NCBI GenBank assembly: GCA_041166745.1
Contig: JBEEGH010000009.1
Location: 62,001-126,000, forward strand
Direction: 5' to 3'
DNA from: DASUCS01 sp041166745
GTDB taxonomy: Bacteria > Actinomycetota > Acidimicrobiia > Acidimicrobiales > JACDCH01
Length of the DNA: 64,000 nucleotides
Numbering within the stretch: the first letter of the stretch is position 1; the number at the start of each line of letters is the position of its first letter. The position numbers and the translations under genes are program-made. The notes beneath the pieces are model-generated. The model saw only the letters and a program-made list of their open reading frames with translations, had not been told where the DNA came from and ran no database searches. Positions 15,827 through 23,807 of this stretch are shown here, in pieces.

Positions 15827-17079
15827 TCCTCGTCAGTCTCCCGCGCGGCGGTGAACGCGATCATGCTCGACACGAGGCCGCCGATGCCGGCGGCGATGAG
15901 CACGGTGCGCGGCGACAGTGCGTCGACCAGCGCGCCGCCGGCGACGTACGAGATGGCCGCGGCGATACCGACGCCGCCGAAGAGGTTGGCGAACACGCGT
16001 GCCCGCAACTCGGGCGGCGCCGTCCGCTGGATCAACGTCGTCGTCCCGACTTCGACCAGGCTGGCGCCGACGCCTCGCACGGTTTGAGCGACGAACGCGA
16101 GCAGCAAGACCGGGGCGAGGCCCGTGAAGAGGTTGCCGACGCTGCACAACGCGAGACCCATGACCGCGATCGATGCCACCCGACCTGGTGGTCGCCGGCC
16201 GAGCGCTACAAAGCCGATCAGCAACCCGACTCCCACGCCGGCATAGAGCAGGCTCACTCCAGAATCGCCGCTGTCGAACGTCGTCCTGCCCAGGAACGCG
16301 AGCGCGACGTCATCGACCGCGGTGAAGGCCGCGACCGCGAAGAAGCCGAGAGCAACCGCGCGTACCGTCCGATGGCGCCACATCCAGGCCAGTCCCGCTT
16401 TCGCGTCGGCCACGATGCCGTCCGTACTGGGGGTGTGCCGAATGCGAGGAAGTCCGGCGAGCAGCAAGGGCGAGACGGCAAACGTGAGCACGTCGACGCC
16501 GAGCACGCCGCGCGGTGTCATGAACTGCAGGAGCACTGCGGCGAGCAGCGGACCGAGCGCTTCGAGGCCGTGCGTACCGGCACCGATCAACGCGTTGGCC
16601 GCCTCGAGGTCGTCATCGTCGACCAGATCTGCCACCGCGCTCCGCGTGGCGGCCCGAAACGCGGAGGCAAACTGCGACTGCACCGCGACGACAACGAACA
16701 GCGGCGCGGCGACCGGCTGCAACAGCACGATCGTGCCGACCGTCAACGCTTGTGCCACCTCACACAGCACCATCGTGCTGCGATGTTCGAACCGATCGAC
16801 GATCGCTCCGGTCAAGGGACTGAACAGGGAGGGTGTGAAGTCGCTGGCCAGCAACAAGATGCCGACGGCCGCACCCGTCGCGCTCGTGTCGGCGACGTAG
16901 AGGATCAGCGCGACGAGACCGACAGCGTCGCCGAGGAACGAGATCGAGCGCGCGACCCAGAGCCGACGAAAGGCGCGATTGACCCTTAGTAGTTGGATGG
17001 CAGCAGCCGCGAGAAGTTCTCGAAGAAGAAGAACAGCGCGACGAGAAAGATCGGCAGGCCGATCAAGTACGACGGCCAC
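15823..17079 (-). CDS. MFS transporter (MdfA/enterobactin-exporter-like)
   Basis: This 12-helix major facilitator protein resembles DHA3-type exporters. The core begins VNRAFRRLWVARSISFLGDAVG and includes the PLTGAIVDRFEHRSTM loop-2/3 motif. The start is unclear. Family proteins begin about 8 residues before FRRLW, but no ATG, GTG or TTG exists there; an ATC at 16998 does. The nearest in-frame GTG is at 17079 and an ATG at 17130, both well inside the sortase gene. I give the GTG at 17079, implying a 94-bp overlap. The cargo is unknown. Confidence 0.8.
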   Translation of the reverse strand: MAVVLDRPADLSRRAVLLLRELLAAAAIQLLRVNRAFRRLWVARSISFLGDAVGLVALILYVADTSATGAAVGILLLASDFTPSLFSPLTGAIVDRFEHRSTMVLCEVAQALTVGTIVLLQPVAAPLFVVVAVQSQFASAFRAATRSAVADLVDDDDLEAANALIGAGTHGLEALGPLLAAVLLQFMTPRGVLGVDVLTFAVSPLLLAGLPRIRHTPSTDGIVADAKAGLAWMWRHRTVRAVALGFFAVAAFTAVDDVALAFLGRTTFDSGDSGVSLLYAGVGVGLLIGFVALGRRPPGRVASIAVMGLALCSVGNLFTGLAPVLLLAFVAQTVRGVGASLVEVGTTTLIQRTAPPELRARVFANLFGGVGIAAAISYVAGGALVDALSPRTVLIAAGIGGLVSSMIAFTAARETDEE

Positions 17080-17927
17080 TTGCGCCACAACTTGCCGATG
17101 CGCCACGCCGCGATCCAGATGGCCGCGCACAGCAATCCGTAGAGGATGGCCGGCAGCTTCGGCGCCCCCTTGCCGCTGAGGCCTTGGAGGTCAGGCTTCG
17201 GCACGTCGGCCGCGCGTGGCAGGGCTGGCTTCGGCTCACCTTGGAGCTCGCCGACAACGATGATTCGTTTGCTCGCGCTGTACTTCGGGTGACACGCGGT
17301 GAGGGTCAGCAGGTTCTTCCCGGGCACCTCGTTCAGCACCTCGACCGCGCTGGGCGGAACGATGATGTGTCCGCTGCCGTCCTCTTGACGGGTGACCGCG
17401 TAGGTGAACGTGCCCTGCAATGTCGTGACCGTGATCGTGTCGCCCGGCACGAGTTCGTCGATGCTGGCGAACGGCGCGCCGTACGTCGTGCGGTGACCGG
17501 CGATGGCGGCGTTGCCCTGCTGGCCCGGCAGCGGCGTGGCCGGATAGTGGCCAGGGCCGTTGTGCAGATCCGAGTCGCTGACGCCTTCTATGACGAACGC
17601 GCTGAGACCGATCTTCGGAATCTCGATCTTGCCGAGCGCCTCTCCCTCCGGCGGTGCCGCCAGCGCGGGGGCGGTGGTCACGGGCAGCGTCTCCGTGGTC
17701 GCCGTTCCGCTGCTTGTACTGGTGGTGGAGCTGCTCGAGCCGACGGTTGCACCGTCGGCGCCGTTGGCCTGGGCGACCTTCTGGTTGAACTCCCGCTCGA
17801 GCGCGTCCTGCGCCTGGGCCTCGCGGATGCCGGTGCCCCACAGCTGGTAGACGACGAACAGAAGGATCAAAACGCCCGCGGTTATGCAGGTTCGTCCCAA
17901 CGCGCTCAGTACCTTGGCCAGCCGCAC
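16986..17927 (-). CDS. Class E sortase with extra C-terminal membrane segments
   Basis: This 313-aa transpeptidase has an N-terminal transmembrane helix (about residues 15-32), a Ser/Thr linker and a class E sortase domain (about 95-235). The catalytic His is in AGHRTTYGAPF, the Cys in LLTLTACHPKYS, and the following KRIIVVGE supplies the Arg. Unlike minimal class E sortases it continues into a C-terminal part with two hydrophobic helices (LPAILYGLLCAAIWIAAW and a Phe-rich last helix). The start is GTG. Sortases of this class anchor surface proteins or build pili; no LPXTG/LAXTG substrate is visible in the window. Confidence 0.85.
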   Translation of the reverse strand: MRLAKVLSALGRTCITAGVLILLFVVYQLWGTGIREAQAQDALEREFNQKVAQANGADGATVGSSSSTTSTSSGTATTETLPVTTAPALAAPPEGEALGKIEIPKIGLSAFVIEGVSDSDLHNGPGHYPATPLPGQQGNAAIAGHRTTYGAPFASIDELVPGDTITVTTLQGTFTYAVTRQEDGSGHIIVPPSAVEVLNEVPGKNLLTLTACHPKYSASKRIIVVGELQGEPKPALPRAADVPKPDLQGLSGKGAPKLPAILYGLLCAAIWIAAWRIGKLWRKWPSYLIGLPIFLVALFFFFENFSRLLPSNY

Positions 17928-17997
17928 GGGCGGAGATCGTAGGTGCGGACCCGCCTTGGTCAGGTCTCAGGGCCGCCAGTAGCCTCGATACGTCGTC

Positions 17998-18675
17998 ATG
18001 GAGCCCGTCGTCCACTTTCGTGCCGCGGTCTCGCTGCTCGGCCGGTTTCCCGCCCTCGCCGGTGTCGACCTCGACGTGCAGCGGGGCTCGATCGCTCTCG
18101 TCCACGGACCGAACGGTGCGGGCAAGACCACGCTCCTCCGTACCTGTGCCGGGCTCGTTCCCGTCGTGGACGGCGACGCGATCGTGCTCGGCCACGACCT
18201 CCGGGACAGTGCCGGGCGGCGCGCCGTGCGGCGCCGAGTGGGGCTACTGAGCCACGCAACGTGCCTGTACGACGATCTGACCGTCACCGACAACGTGCGT
18301 TTTTGGGCGCGGGCCTGCGGAGCGACCATCGACGAGGCCGACGCCGCCATGTCCGCGCTCGGAGTCGACGGCCGCCTGGCGAACGTGACCGTCGCGAAGC
18401 TCTCAGCGGGACAGCGGCGGCGCACCTCGATCGCGGCGATGGTCGCGCGCCGGCCCGAGCTCTGGCTGCTCGACGAACCCCACGCCGGGCTCGACGCCGC
18501 CGCCCGCGACGTGATCGATGCCCTCGTGCGGGCGGCGGCCGGGGCGGGCGCGACCGTCGTCATCGCATCCCACGAGCTCGACCGCGCCAGCGAGCTCGCC
18601 ACGACCACCGTGCAGCTCGCCGGAGGCACCGTGCTCGATCGACCCCGCGAGGAGGTGGTCGCCGGTGCTCCATGA
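17998..18675 (+). CDS. ccmA: Heme-handling ABC transporter ATPase CcmA
   Basis: This 225-aa ATPase is the first gene of a System I cytochrome c maturation operon. Walker A is GPNGAGKTT, signature LSAGQRRR, Walker B LWLLDEPHAGLD and an H-loop ASHELDRA. With CcmB and CcmC it drives release of holo-CcmE from the membrane complex at the cytoplasmic face. The gene overlaps ccmB by 11 bp. Identity as CcmA rather than a generic ABC ATPase follows from the ordered ccmB to ccmI genes after it. Confidence 0.9.
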   Translation: MEPVVHFRAAVSLLGRFPALAGVDLDVQRGSIALVHGPNGAGKTTLLRTCAGLVPVVDGDAIVLGHDLRDSAGRRAVRRRVGLLSHATCLYDDLTVTDNVRFWARACGATIDEADAAMSALGVDGRLANVTVAKLSAGQRRRTSIAAMVARRPELWLLDEPHAGLDAAARDVIDALVRAAAGAGATVVIASHELDRASELATTTVQLAGGTVLDRPREEVVAGAP

Positions 18676-19348
18676 CACGGTGTTTCGAGACGCCGCCGTC
18701 ATCGCGGGCAAGGACCTCCGCCTCGAATGGCGTAGCCGCGTCACGACGAATCAGATCGCGCCGTTCGCGCTGCTCGTGCTCATCCTCTTCGCATTCGCGC
18801 TCGACCCCGACCGTGGCATCCTCGCCCGCGCGACCGCGGGTCTCTTCTGGGTCGCGGTGCTCTTCAGCGGGCTGCTGGCGCTGCAGCGCGCCTTCGCCAT
18901 CGAGGCGGCCGACGGCAACCGAGACGGGCTGCGCCTGTCCGGCCTCGATCCGGCTGGCATCTTCCTGGGCAAGGCGGGCGCGGTCGCGCTCGAGCTCCTG
19001 GTCCTCGAGCTGGTGTTGGGCGCCGGCGTCGTTCTCATGTACGGCACGACGTTCCGGAGCTGGCTGCTGCTCGTCGTCACGTGCGTGGTCGCGACCACCG
19101 GCGTCGCTGCCGCCGGTAGCCTCTACGGCGTGCTTGCGGCCGGACTGCGGGTGCGCGAGACGTTGCTCCCGCTCCTGCTTCTGCCGATCCTCGCACCGGT
19201 CCTACTCGGGGCCACCCGCTCGTTCGAAGCCGCGCTCGCTGGTGCTCCGTCCGACGGCTGGCCGTGGGTCGAGCTGCTGGCGGCGTTTGCTGCCATCTAT
19301 GTCGCCTTCGGCGTTCTCGCCTTCGGTTCGTTGTTGGAGGAGAGCTGA
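18665..19348 (+). CDS. ccmB: Heme exporter membrane subunit CcmB
   Basis: This 227-aa membrane protein has six predicted helices. The start is GTG at 18665 (VLHDTVFRDAAVIAGKDL), giving a typical CcmB N-terminus (KDLRLEWRSR). The conserved region LSGLDPAGIFLGKA and a C-terminal helix rich in Ala/Val are seen. The stop overlaps the ccmC start by one base (TGATG), and a GGAGGAGAG ribosome site for ccmC lies inside its last codons. Confidence 0.88.
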   Translation: MLHDTVFRDAAVIAGKDLRLEWRSRVTTNQIAPFALLVLILFAFALDPDRGILARATAGLFWVAVLFSGLLALQRAFAIEAADGNRDGLRLSGLDPAGIFLGKAGAVALELLVLELVLGAGVVLMYGTTFRSWLLLVVTCVVATTGVAAAGSLYGVLAAGLRVRETLLPLLLLPILAPVLLGATRSFEAALAGAPSDGWPWVELLAAFAAIYVAFGVLAFGSLLEES

Positions 19349-20070
19349 TGATCCCCGAGCACACCGGATCACGGGCCACCCGGATCATCGGCGCGCTCAC
19401 GCTCGCCGGGTTCGCAGTGGTGCTCGTGCTGGCGCTCGTCGTCAGCCCGCCCGATCAGGTGCAGGGCGACGCCGCCCGCCTCATCTACCTCCACGTGCCC
19501 GTCGCCATCGCGATGAACCTCGGCTTCGGTCTCAACGCCCTCGGAAGCGCGATGTGGCTCTGGAAGAAGTCGCGCTGGTGGGACACGCTGGCCGTGTCCG
19601 CCGCGGAGGTCGGGCTCGTCTTCACGGCGCTCACGCTCGTCACCGGCATGATCTGGGGTCGCCCGACTTGGGGCGTCTACTGGACGTGGGATGCGCGACT
19701 CACGTCGTTCTCGCTGCTGTTCCTGATGTACCTCGGGTACCTCGTCGTGCGCCGGCTACCGGCCGATCTCGAAGTGCGCAACCGCCGTTCGGCCTTCGTC
19801 GCGCTGTTGTCGTTCGTCGACGTGCCGATCGTGTACTTCTCGGTGACGTGGTGGCGCAGCCTGCATCAGTCGGCGACGATCAGCCTGAACACGACGATCT
19901 CCGGCTCGATGCTCTTCACGCTCTTCGTCAGCATGGCCGTGTTCGTCGCCTGCTTCGCCTGGTTGCTGTTGCACCGGTTCCGGGTGGCCTGGTTGGAAGA
20001 CGAGGTCGAGACCAAGGGTCTCGACCTCGCGATCAGCGAACGCCGCGCCGAAGCGCTGGTGGTTCCATGA
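19348..20070 (+). CDS. ccmC: Heme handling protein CcmC
   Basis: This 240-aa six-helix membrane protein of the heme-handling family carries the tryptophan-rich WWD signature WGRPTWGVYWTWDARLTS. Flanking conserved histidines (LIYLHVPVA and SLHQSATI) are the expected heme axial ligands. It attaches heme to CcmE with the help of CcmD. Its stop overlaps the ATG of a short coupled ORF that runs through a repeat element before ccmD. Confidence 0.92.
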   Translation: MIPEHTGSRATRIIGALTLAGFAVVLVLALVVSPPDQVQGDAARLIYLHVPVAIAMNLGFGLNALGSAMWLWKKSRWWDTLAVSAAEVGLVFTALTLVTGMIWGRPTWGVYWTWDARLTSFSLLFLMYLGYLVVRRLPADLEVRNRRSAFVALLSFVDVPIVYFSVTWWRSLHQSATISLNTTISGSMLFTLFVSMAVFVACFAWLLLHRFRVAWLEDEVETKGLDLAISERRAEALVVP

Positions 20071-20162
20071 CGAAGCTGCTGAGGGGGCTGCGCCCCCGGA
20101 CCCCATCGTCGTTCGGCTCGCTGGCGCTCGCTCGCCCGACCGGTCATGAGCTTCGCTCATGA
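20067..20162 (+). CDS. 31-codon bridging ORF formed by the repeat
   Basis: This short ORF starts ATGA over the ccmC stop and stops TGA over the ccmD start (ATGA). It encodes about 31 residues that begin MTKLLRGLRPRTPSS and end GSLALARPTGHELRS. It is the same length and ends as a second ORF at 23710. It may not yield a useful protein; re-initiation could keep ccmD coupled to ccmC despite the inserted repeat. Its coding status is inference from frame and overlap only. Confidence 0.35.
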   Translation: MTKLLRGLRPRTPSSFGSLALARPTGHELRS

Positions 20163-20164
20163 CC
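20083..20164 (+). repeat. 82-bp hairpin repeat, copy 1
   Basis: The repeat begins with hairpin GGGGGCTGCGCCCCC (20083-20097), continues through a GGCTCGCTGGCGCTCGCTCG core and ends with a perfect 10-bp stem GGTCATGAGC-TTC-GCTCATGACC (20142-20164). It matches copy 2 (23726-23807) at 73 of 82 positions with no gaps. The right arm contains the ccmD start codon. Confidence 0.85.
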
Positions 20165-20293
20165 AACGGCGGCTACGTCTTGGCCGGCTACACGATCGTG
20201 TTCGGCACGCTCATCGGCTACACCGTGCGCATCCTGTTGCGCGGTCGCTCGCTGTCGAAGCAACTCCCACCCGAGGACCGCCGGTGGATGTAA
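20159..20293 (+). CDS. ccmD: CcmD, small membrane protein of cytochrome c maturation
   Basis: This 44-aa protein has one transmembrane helix (YVLAGYTIVFGTLIGYTVRI) followed by a basic segment (RILLRGRSLSKQ), the normal layout of CcmD, which stabilises the CcmC-CcmE complex. The ATG at 20159 and its second codon lie in the right arm of the repeat hairpin. The gene overlaps ccmE by 10 bp. The identification rests on size, topology and its position between ccmC and ccmE. Confidence 0.8.
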   Translation: MTNGGYVLAGYTIVFGTLIGYTVRILLRGRSLSKQLPPEDRRWM

Positions 20294-20733
20294 CTCCTCG
20301 GGAGGTCGAAGAGCGGCCGCAGCGGAGGCGAAAGAGTCCGGCGATGTACGGCGTGCTGGTCCTCATCGTCGTCGCCATCGGGTTCGTGCTCTTTCAAGGG
20401 CTCAACAACGCCGCGCTGTACTACCGCAACGCCGACGAAGCTGTTCGCGACAAGTCGAGTCTCGGTACGCGTCGATTCCGCGTGCAGGGCACGGTGCAAG
20501 CGTTCGACAAGACGAAGCGGCCGGTCGAGTTCGACATCACGTTCAACAACGTGTCGGTGCACGTCGAGCACACGGGCGATCCGCCCGACCTGTTCCAAGC
20601 CGGTCTCCCGGTAGTGCTCGAGGGCCATTGGTCGTCCGACGGCAGCCGCTTCGTCAGCGATCGCATCCTCGTGAAGCACACCGAGGAGTACAAGGAGTCG
20701 AACCCCGATCACGTCTCTTCCGCGGCTCCGTAG
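20284..20733 (+). CDS. ccmE: Heme chaperone CcmE
   Basis: This 149-aa periplasmic-facing heme chaperone has a short basic N-terminus, one membrane anchor (YGVLVLIVVAIGFVLFQGL) and a beta-barrel OB domain. The heme-binding His sits in ILVKHTEEY, matching the canonical LxKHxxxY motif rather than the Cys variant known in some lineages. The start is GTG at 20284, supported by GAGG 7 nt upstream; an internal ATG at 20344 would begin inside the anchor. It directly abuts ccmF. Confidence 0.9.
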   Translation: MDVTPREVEERPQRRRKSPAMYGVLVLIVVAIGFVLFQGLNNAALYYRNADEAVRDKSSLGTRRFRVQGTVQAFDKTKRPVEFDITFNNVSVHVEHTGDPPDLFQAGLPVVLEGHWSSDGSRFVSDRILVKHTEEYKESNPDHVSSAAP

Positions 20734-22728
20734 ATGAGCGCCGCCCTCGGATCCGCCGGGATCATCCTCGGCTTCGTCGCCTCGCTCGGTGGCATCGTCA
20801 CGCTCGCCGTCGGGTTGTCGCGCCGCCGGACGCGGCTGCTCGTCGCCGGTCGGACCTACGTGTGGCTCGTCGCCATCGGCGCGGTGCTCGCATTCGGCGC
20901 GATGGAGGCCGCGCTGTTGACCCACGACTGGTCGATCGCGTTCGTGGCCAACAACTCGAGTCGCCACACGCCGTTCCCGTTCAACGTCGCCACGCTGTGG
21001 TCCGCGCTCGAGGGCTCGATCATCCTGTGGGCCACGGTGCTGGCGGGTTACATGGTCGTGACCGCGTTGAAGTTCCGCACACGAGCAACCGATCCGCTCG
21101 TCGGCTGGGCCACGCTCACGATGTTCACGGTGTCGCTGTTCTTCTTCGGTCTGATGCTGCCGAACATCGGCCCGGCCGACCCGTTCACCGCGACGCCCTT
21201 CGCGATTCCGGCCGGCTTCGACGGGCCCGGACCGAACGCGCTGTTGCAGAACCACATCCTCATGGCGTTCCACCCGCCGCTGCTCTACCTCGGCTACGTG
21301 GGGTTCACGGTTCCGTTCGCGTTCGCCATCGCCGCGCTCGTCACCGGCCGGCTCGGTGAGGGTTGGCTGCTCGAGACCCGCCGATGGACGTTGTTCGCCT
21401 GGGGCTTCCTGTCCTTTGGCATCGTGCTCGGCGCCTGGTGGAGTTACGAGGTTCTCGGCTGGGGCGGCGCGTGGGCGTGGGATCCCGTCGAGAACGCCTC
21501 GTTCCTTCCCTGGCTCACCGGTACGGCCTATCTCCACTCGGTGATGGTGCAGGAACGCCGCGGGATGCTGCGCGTCTGGAACCTCACGCTGCTCTGCGCA
21601 ACGTTCGCGCTCACGATCCTCGGCACGTTCCTCACACGGTCGGGCGTCCTCGACTCTGTGCACGCGTTCACCGAATCCGGTATCGGCGTCTGGGTGCTGA
21701 GCTTCTTCGCACTCATCGTGCTCGTCACTATCGGCCTCATCGGCTGGCGCGGTGATCGCCTGCGCGCTCCCGGCCGCATCGACTCGCCGCTGTCACGCGA
21801 AGGCGCGTTCCTGTTCAACAACCTGTTCTTCGCGGTGTTCGCGTTCGCCGTGCTGCTCGGAACGGTGTGGCCACTCATCGTCGAGGCGGTGAACGGCGAG
21901 CGGCTGTCCGTTGGACGACCCTGGTTCGACTTCTTCGGCATGGTGCTCGGACTCGGCCTGCTGTTGATGATGGCCATCGCACCGGTGTTGCCCTGGCGGA
22001 AGACGAACACCGAGACGCTCGCCCGCCGCCTGCAGTGGCCCGCGTGGACCGGGGTCGGCGCGGTCGTGTTCGCCGTGCTGGTCCAGGCCCGAGGGTTGGC
22101 GCCGCTGACCGCGTTCGGGCTCGGCGGGTTCGCCGCGGGCGCGGCGCTGCGCCAGGTCGCGCTGGCCAGCCGCCGGCAGGGCTGGCGCGGGCTCGTCGGT
22201 CGGGCCAACGGCGGAATGATCGTTCATCTCGGAGTCGTGATCCTCGTTGTCGGCTACATCGCCAGCACGACGTTCCAGACGAGTCGTGAAGTCCGCCTCA
22301 CGGAAGGGCAGACGATCACGATCGAGGGGCACCGACTCGAGTACCTCGGTAGCGAGACGAGCGTCGACTCGCGGCGTACGAGCATCGGCGCTCGCATCCG
22401 CGTCGACGGCGGCAAGGTCTACACACCCGAGCTGCGACGGTTCCCGAACAACGCGCAAGCGATCGGTACGCCCTCGGTGCGCACCGGTCCGTACGACGAC
22501 GTCTACCTGTCGCTGCTCACGTCGCCGGACGGTGCCGGCGCCGTCAATCTGCGGGTCATCATCGAGCCGCTCGCCGTCTGGATGTGGATCGGCGGCGGGG
22601 TGATCGCGATCGGCACCGTGCTGGCGGCATGGCCAGGTCGTCGCCGCAATCCGATCGACCCGGTGTCGTCGCCCGTGCGGACCGAGAGCGGCGACGAAGA
22701 CGAGCGCGAGCTCGCAGGAGTCGATTGA
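20734..22728 (+). CDS. ccmF: Heme lyase subunit CcmF
   Basis: This 664-aa polytopic protein is the main subunit of the cytochrome c heme lyase. It carries the WWD motif WGGAWAWDPVENASFLPWL, conserved His in the flanking loops (NHILMAFHPPLL and TAYLHSVMVQ) and a C-terminal soluble region (DSRRTSIGARIRVDGG) before the last helix. Length and topology are normal for CcmF. It starts right after the ccmE stop and overlaps ccmG by one base. Confidence 0.93.
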   Translation: MSAALGSAGIILGFVASLGGIVTLAVGLSRRRTRLLVAGRTYVWLVAIGAVLAFGAMEAALLTHDWSIAFVANNSSRHTPFPFNVATLWSALEGSIILWATVLAGYMVVTALKFRTRATDPLVGWATLTMFTVSLFFFGLMLPNIGPADPFTATPFAIPAGFDGPGPNALLQNHILMAFHPPLLYLGYVGFTVPFAFAIAALVTGRLGEGWLLETRRWTLFAWGFLSFGIVLGAWWSYEVLGWGGAWAWDPVENASFLPWLTGTAYLHSVMVQERRGMLRVWNLTLLCATFALTILGTFLTRSGVLDSVHAFTESGIGVWVLSFFALIVLVTIGLIGWRGDRLRAPGRIDSPLSREGAFLFNNLFFAVFAFAVLLGTVWPLIVEAVNGERLSVGRPWFDFFGMVLGLGLLLMMAIAPVLPWRKTNTETLARRLQWPAWTGVGAVVFAVLVQARGLAPLTAFGLGGFAAGAALRQVALASRRQGWRGLVGRANGGMIVHLGVVILVVGYIASTTFQTSREVRLTEGQTITIEGHRLEYLGSETSVDSRRTSIGARIRVDGGKVYTPELRRFPNNAQAIGTPSVRTGPYDDVYLSLLTSPDGAGAVNLRVIIEPLAVWMWIGGGVIAIGTVLAAWPGRRRNPIDPVSSPVRTESGDEDERELAGVD

Positions 22729-23318
22729 TGGAGCCGCTGGCCCAACCGCCTCGCAGGGGGCGGGCGGCGCTCTTCGTCGCGATACCGCTGGCGCTCGTCA
22801 TGATGCTGCTCGTCGCCGTGCTCATCACCCGCAAGAGCGCGACCGACCGGGCGGACTTCAACCCGCTCATCGACAAGGCCGCACCCGAGATCGTCGGCAC
22901 CACGCTCGACGGCAAGCCGTTCGACATCGATCAGCTTCAAGGCAAGTGGGTGGTCGTGAACTTCTTCGCGACGTGGTGTGTGCCGTGCCAGCAAGAGCAC
23001 CCGTATCTGGTGTCCTTCGACCGTCGGCACACACAGTCAGACGATGTGCAGCTCATCAGCGTGGTGTTCAACGACGACGTCCCTGCGGTGCGCGACTTCT
23101 ACGCAAAGAACGGCGGCGAGTACCCCGTCGTGGACGGTGACCAGGGGCGTATGGCGCTCGACTACTCGGTCATCCGCGTGCCGGACACCTACATCATCGA
23201 TCAGTTCGGCATCGTGCGAGCGCGCATCCCGCGGCCGCTGCAGAACGCCGACGAGCTCGATCAGATCATCACCGACCTGAGCAACAAGCTCTTCGGCTCC
23301 TCCTCGAGCGGTCCATGA
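22728..23318 (+). CDS. ccmG: Thiol-disulfide oxidoreductase CcmG (DsbE/ResA type)
   Basis: This 196-aa membrane-anchored thioredoxin-fold protein reduces the apocytochrome or CcmH cysteines outside the membrane. It has a single N-terminal helix (about residues 14-33), then a redoxin domain with active site FFATWCVPCQQEHP and the cis-Pro region RVPDTYIID. The ATG overlaps the ccmF stop (TGATG), and the gene overlaps ccmH by 4 bp. Confidence 0.9.
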   Translation: MEPLAQPPRRGRAALFVAIPLALVMMLLVAVLITRKSATDRADFNPLIDKAAPEIVGTTLDGKPFDIDQLQGKWVVVNFFATWCVPCQQEHPYLVSFDRRHTQSDDVQLISVVFNDDVPAVRDFYAKNGGEYPVVDGDQGRMALDYSVIRVPDTYIIDQFGIVRARIPRPLQNADELDQIITDLSNKLFGSSSSGP

Positions 23319-23710
23319 AACTGAAGATCAGCTACAGCCTCATGGCGCTCGTCCTGGTGAGCGCGCTGTGGCTCGGAACGCACAACAGCCGGGCGCTGTC
23401 GAACGAGGAGCGGGCGCAGGCGCTCGAGCACACGATCAAGTGCCCCGTGTGCCGCGGGCAGTCGGTGGCCGAATCTGATTCCCCGGCGGCAAAAGACATT
23501 CGCACCGAGATCACGCGCCGCATCGAGAACGGTGAGTCCGACACCGAGATCCGCGATTTCTTCGCGAACAAGCTCGGTGCCGACCTGTTGCTGCGGCCGG
23601 CGTCCTCGGGGTTCGGCGGTCTCATTTGGGTGCTCCCCGTCGCGGGATTCGTGCTTGCAGCAAGCGGCATCGCGTTCGCGTTCGTGCGCTGGCGACGGTG
23701 GGAGGCCTGA
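23315..23710 (+). CDS. ccmH: Cytochrome c maturation protein CcmH (N-terminal type, CycL)
   Basis: This 131-aa protein has a signal or anchor helix, a three-helix domain containing the redox motif IKCPVCRGQSVAES and a C-terminal transmembrane helix (LIWVLPVAGFVLAASGIAFAF). This is the size of split CcmH/CycL; the TPR part is encoded separately as the CcmI-like gene. The stop overlaps the start of a bridging ORF (TGATG) that crosses repeat copy 2. Confidence 0.9.
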   Translation: MKLKISYSLMALVLVSALWLGTHNSRALSNEERAQALEHTIKCPVCRGQSVAESDSPAAKDIRTEITRRIENGESDTEIRDFFANKLGADLLLRPASSGFGGLIWVLPVAGFVLAASGIAFAFVRWRRWEA

Positions 23711-23805
23711 TGCCCGCGCTTGCTTGGGGGCTGCGCCCCCGCTCCCCATCGACGCCCGGCTCGCTGGCGCTCGCTCGGTCGTCCGGTCATGAGCTGCGCT
23801 CATGA
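23710..23805 (+). CDS. 31-codon bridging ORF formed by the second repeat
   Basis: This short ORF starts over the ccmH stop (TGATG) and ends over the start of the CcmI-like gene (ATGA). It is 96 nt including the stop, exactly like the ORF at 20067. It starts MPALAWGLRPRSPST and ends GSLALARSSGHELRS, so the repeat is read in the same frame at both sites. Translation is plausible for coupling; a function for the peptide is not claimed. Confidence 0.35.
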   Translation: MPALAWGLRPRSPSTPGSLALARSSGHELRS

Positions 23806-23807
23806 CC
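23726..23807 (+). repeat. 82-bp hairpin repeat, copy 2
   Basis: It has the same structure as copy 1: GGGGGCTGCGCCCCC (23726-23740), the GGCTCGCTGGCGCTCGCTCG core, and the terminal stem GGTCATGAGC-TGC-GCTCATGACC (23785-23807). The loop differs from copy 1 by one base. The start codon of the downstream gene (23802) lies in the right arm. Confidence 0.85.

Noticed and set aside
17943..20162. 739-codon open frame through ccmA-ccmC
   Set aside because: It is the shifted frame of real genes in G+C-rich DNA with Arg/Ala-rich composition. Only its last 31 codons, after an ATG that overlaps the ccmC stop, are considered as a bridging ORF.
20083..20164. Repeat copies as intrinsic terminators
   Set aside because: No T-run follows either hairpin and essential ccm genes lie immediately downstream on the same strand.
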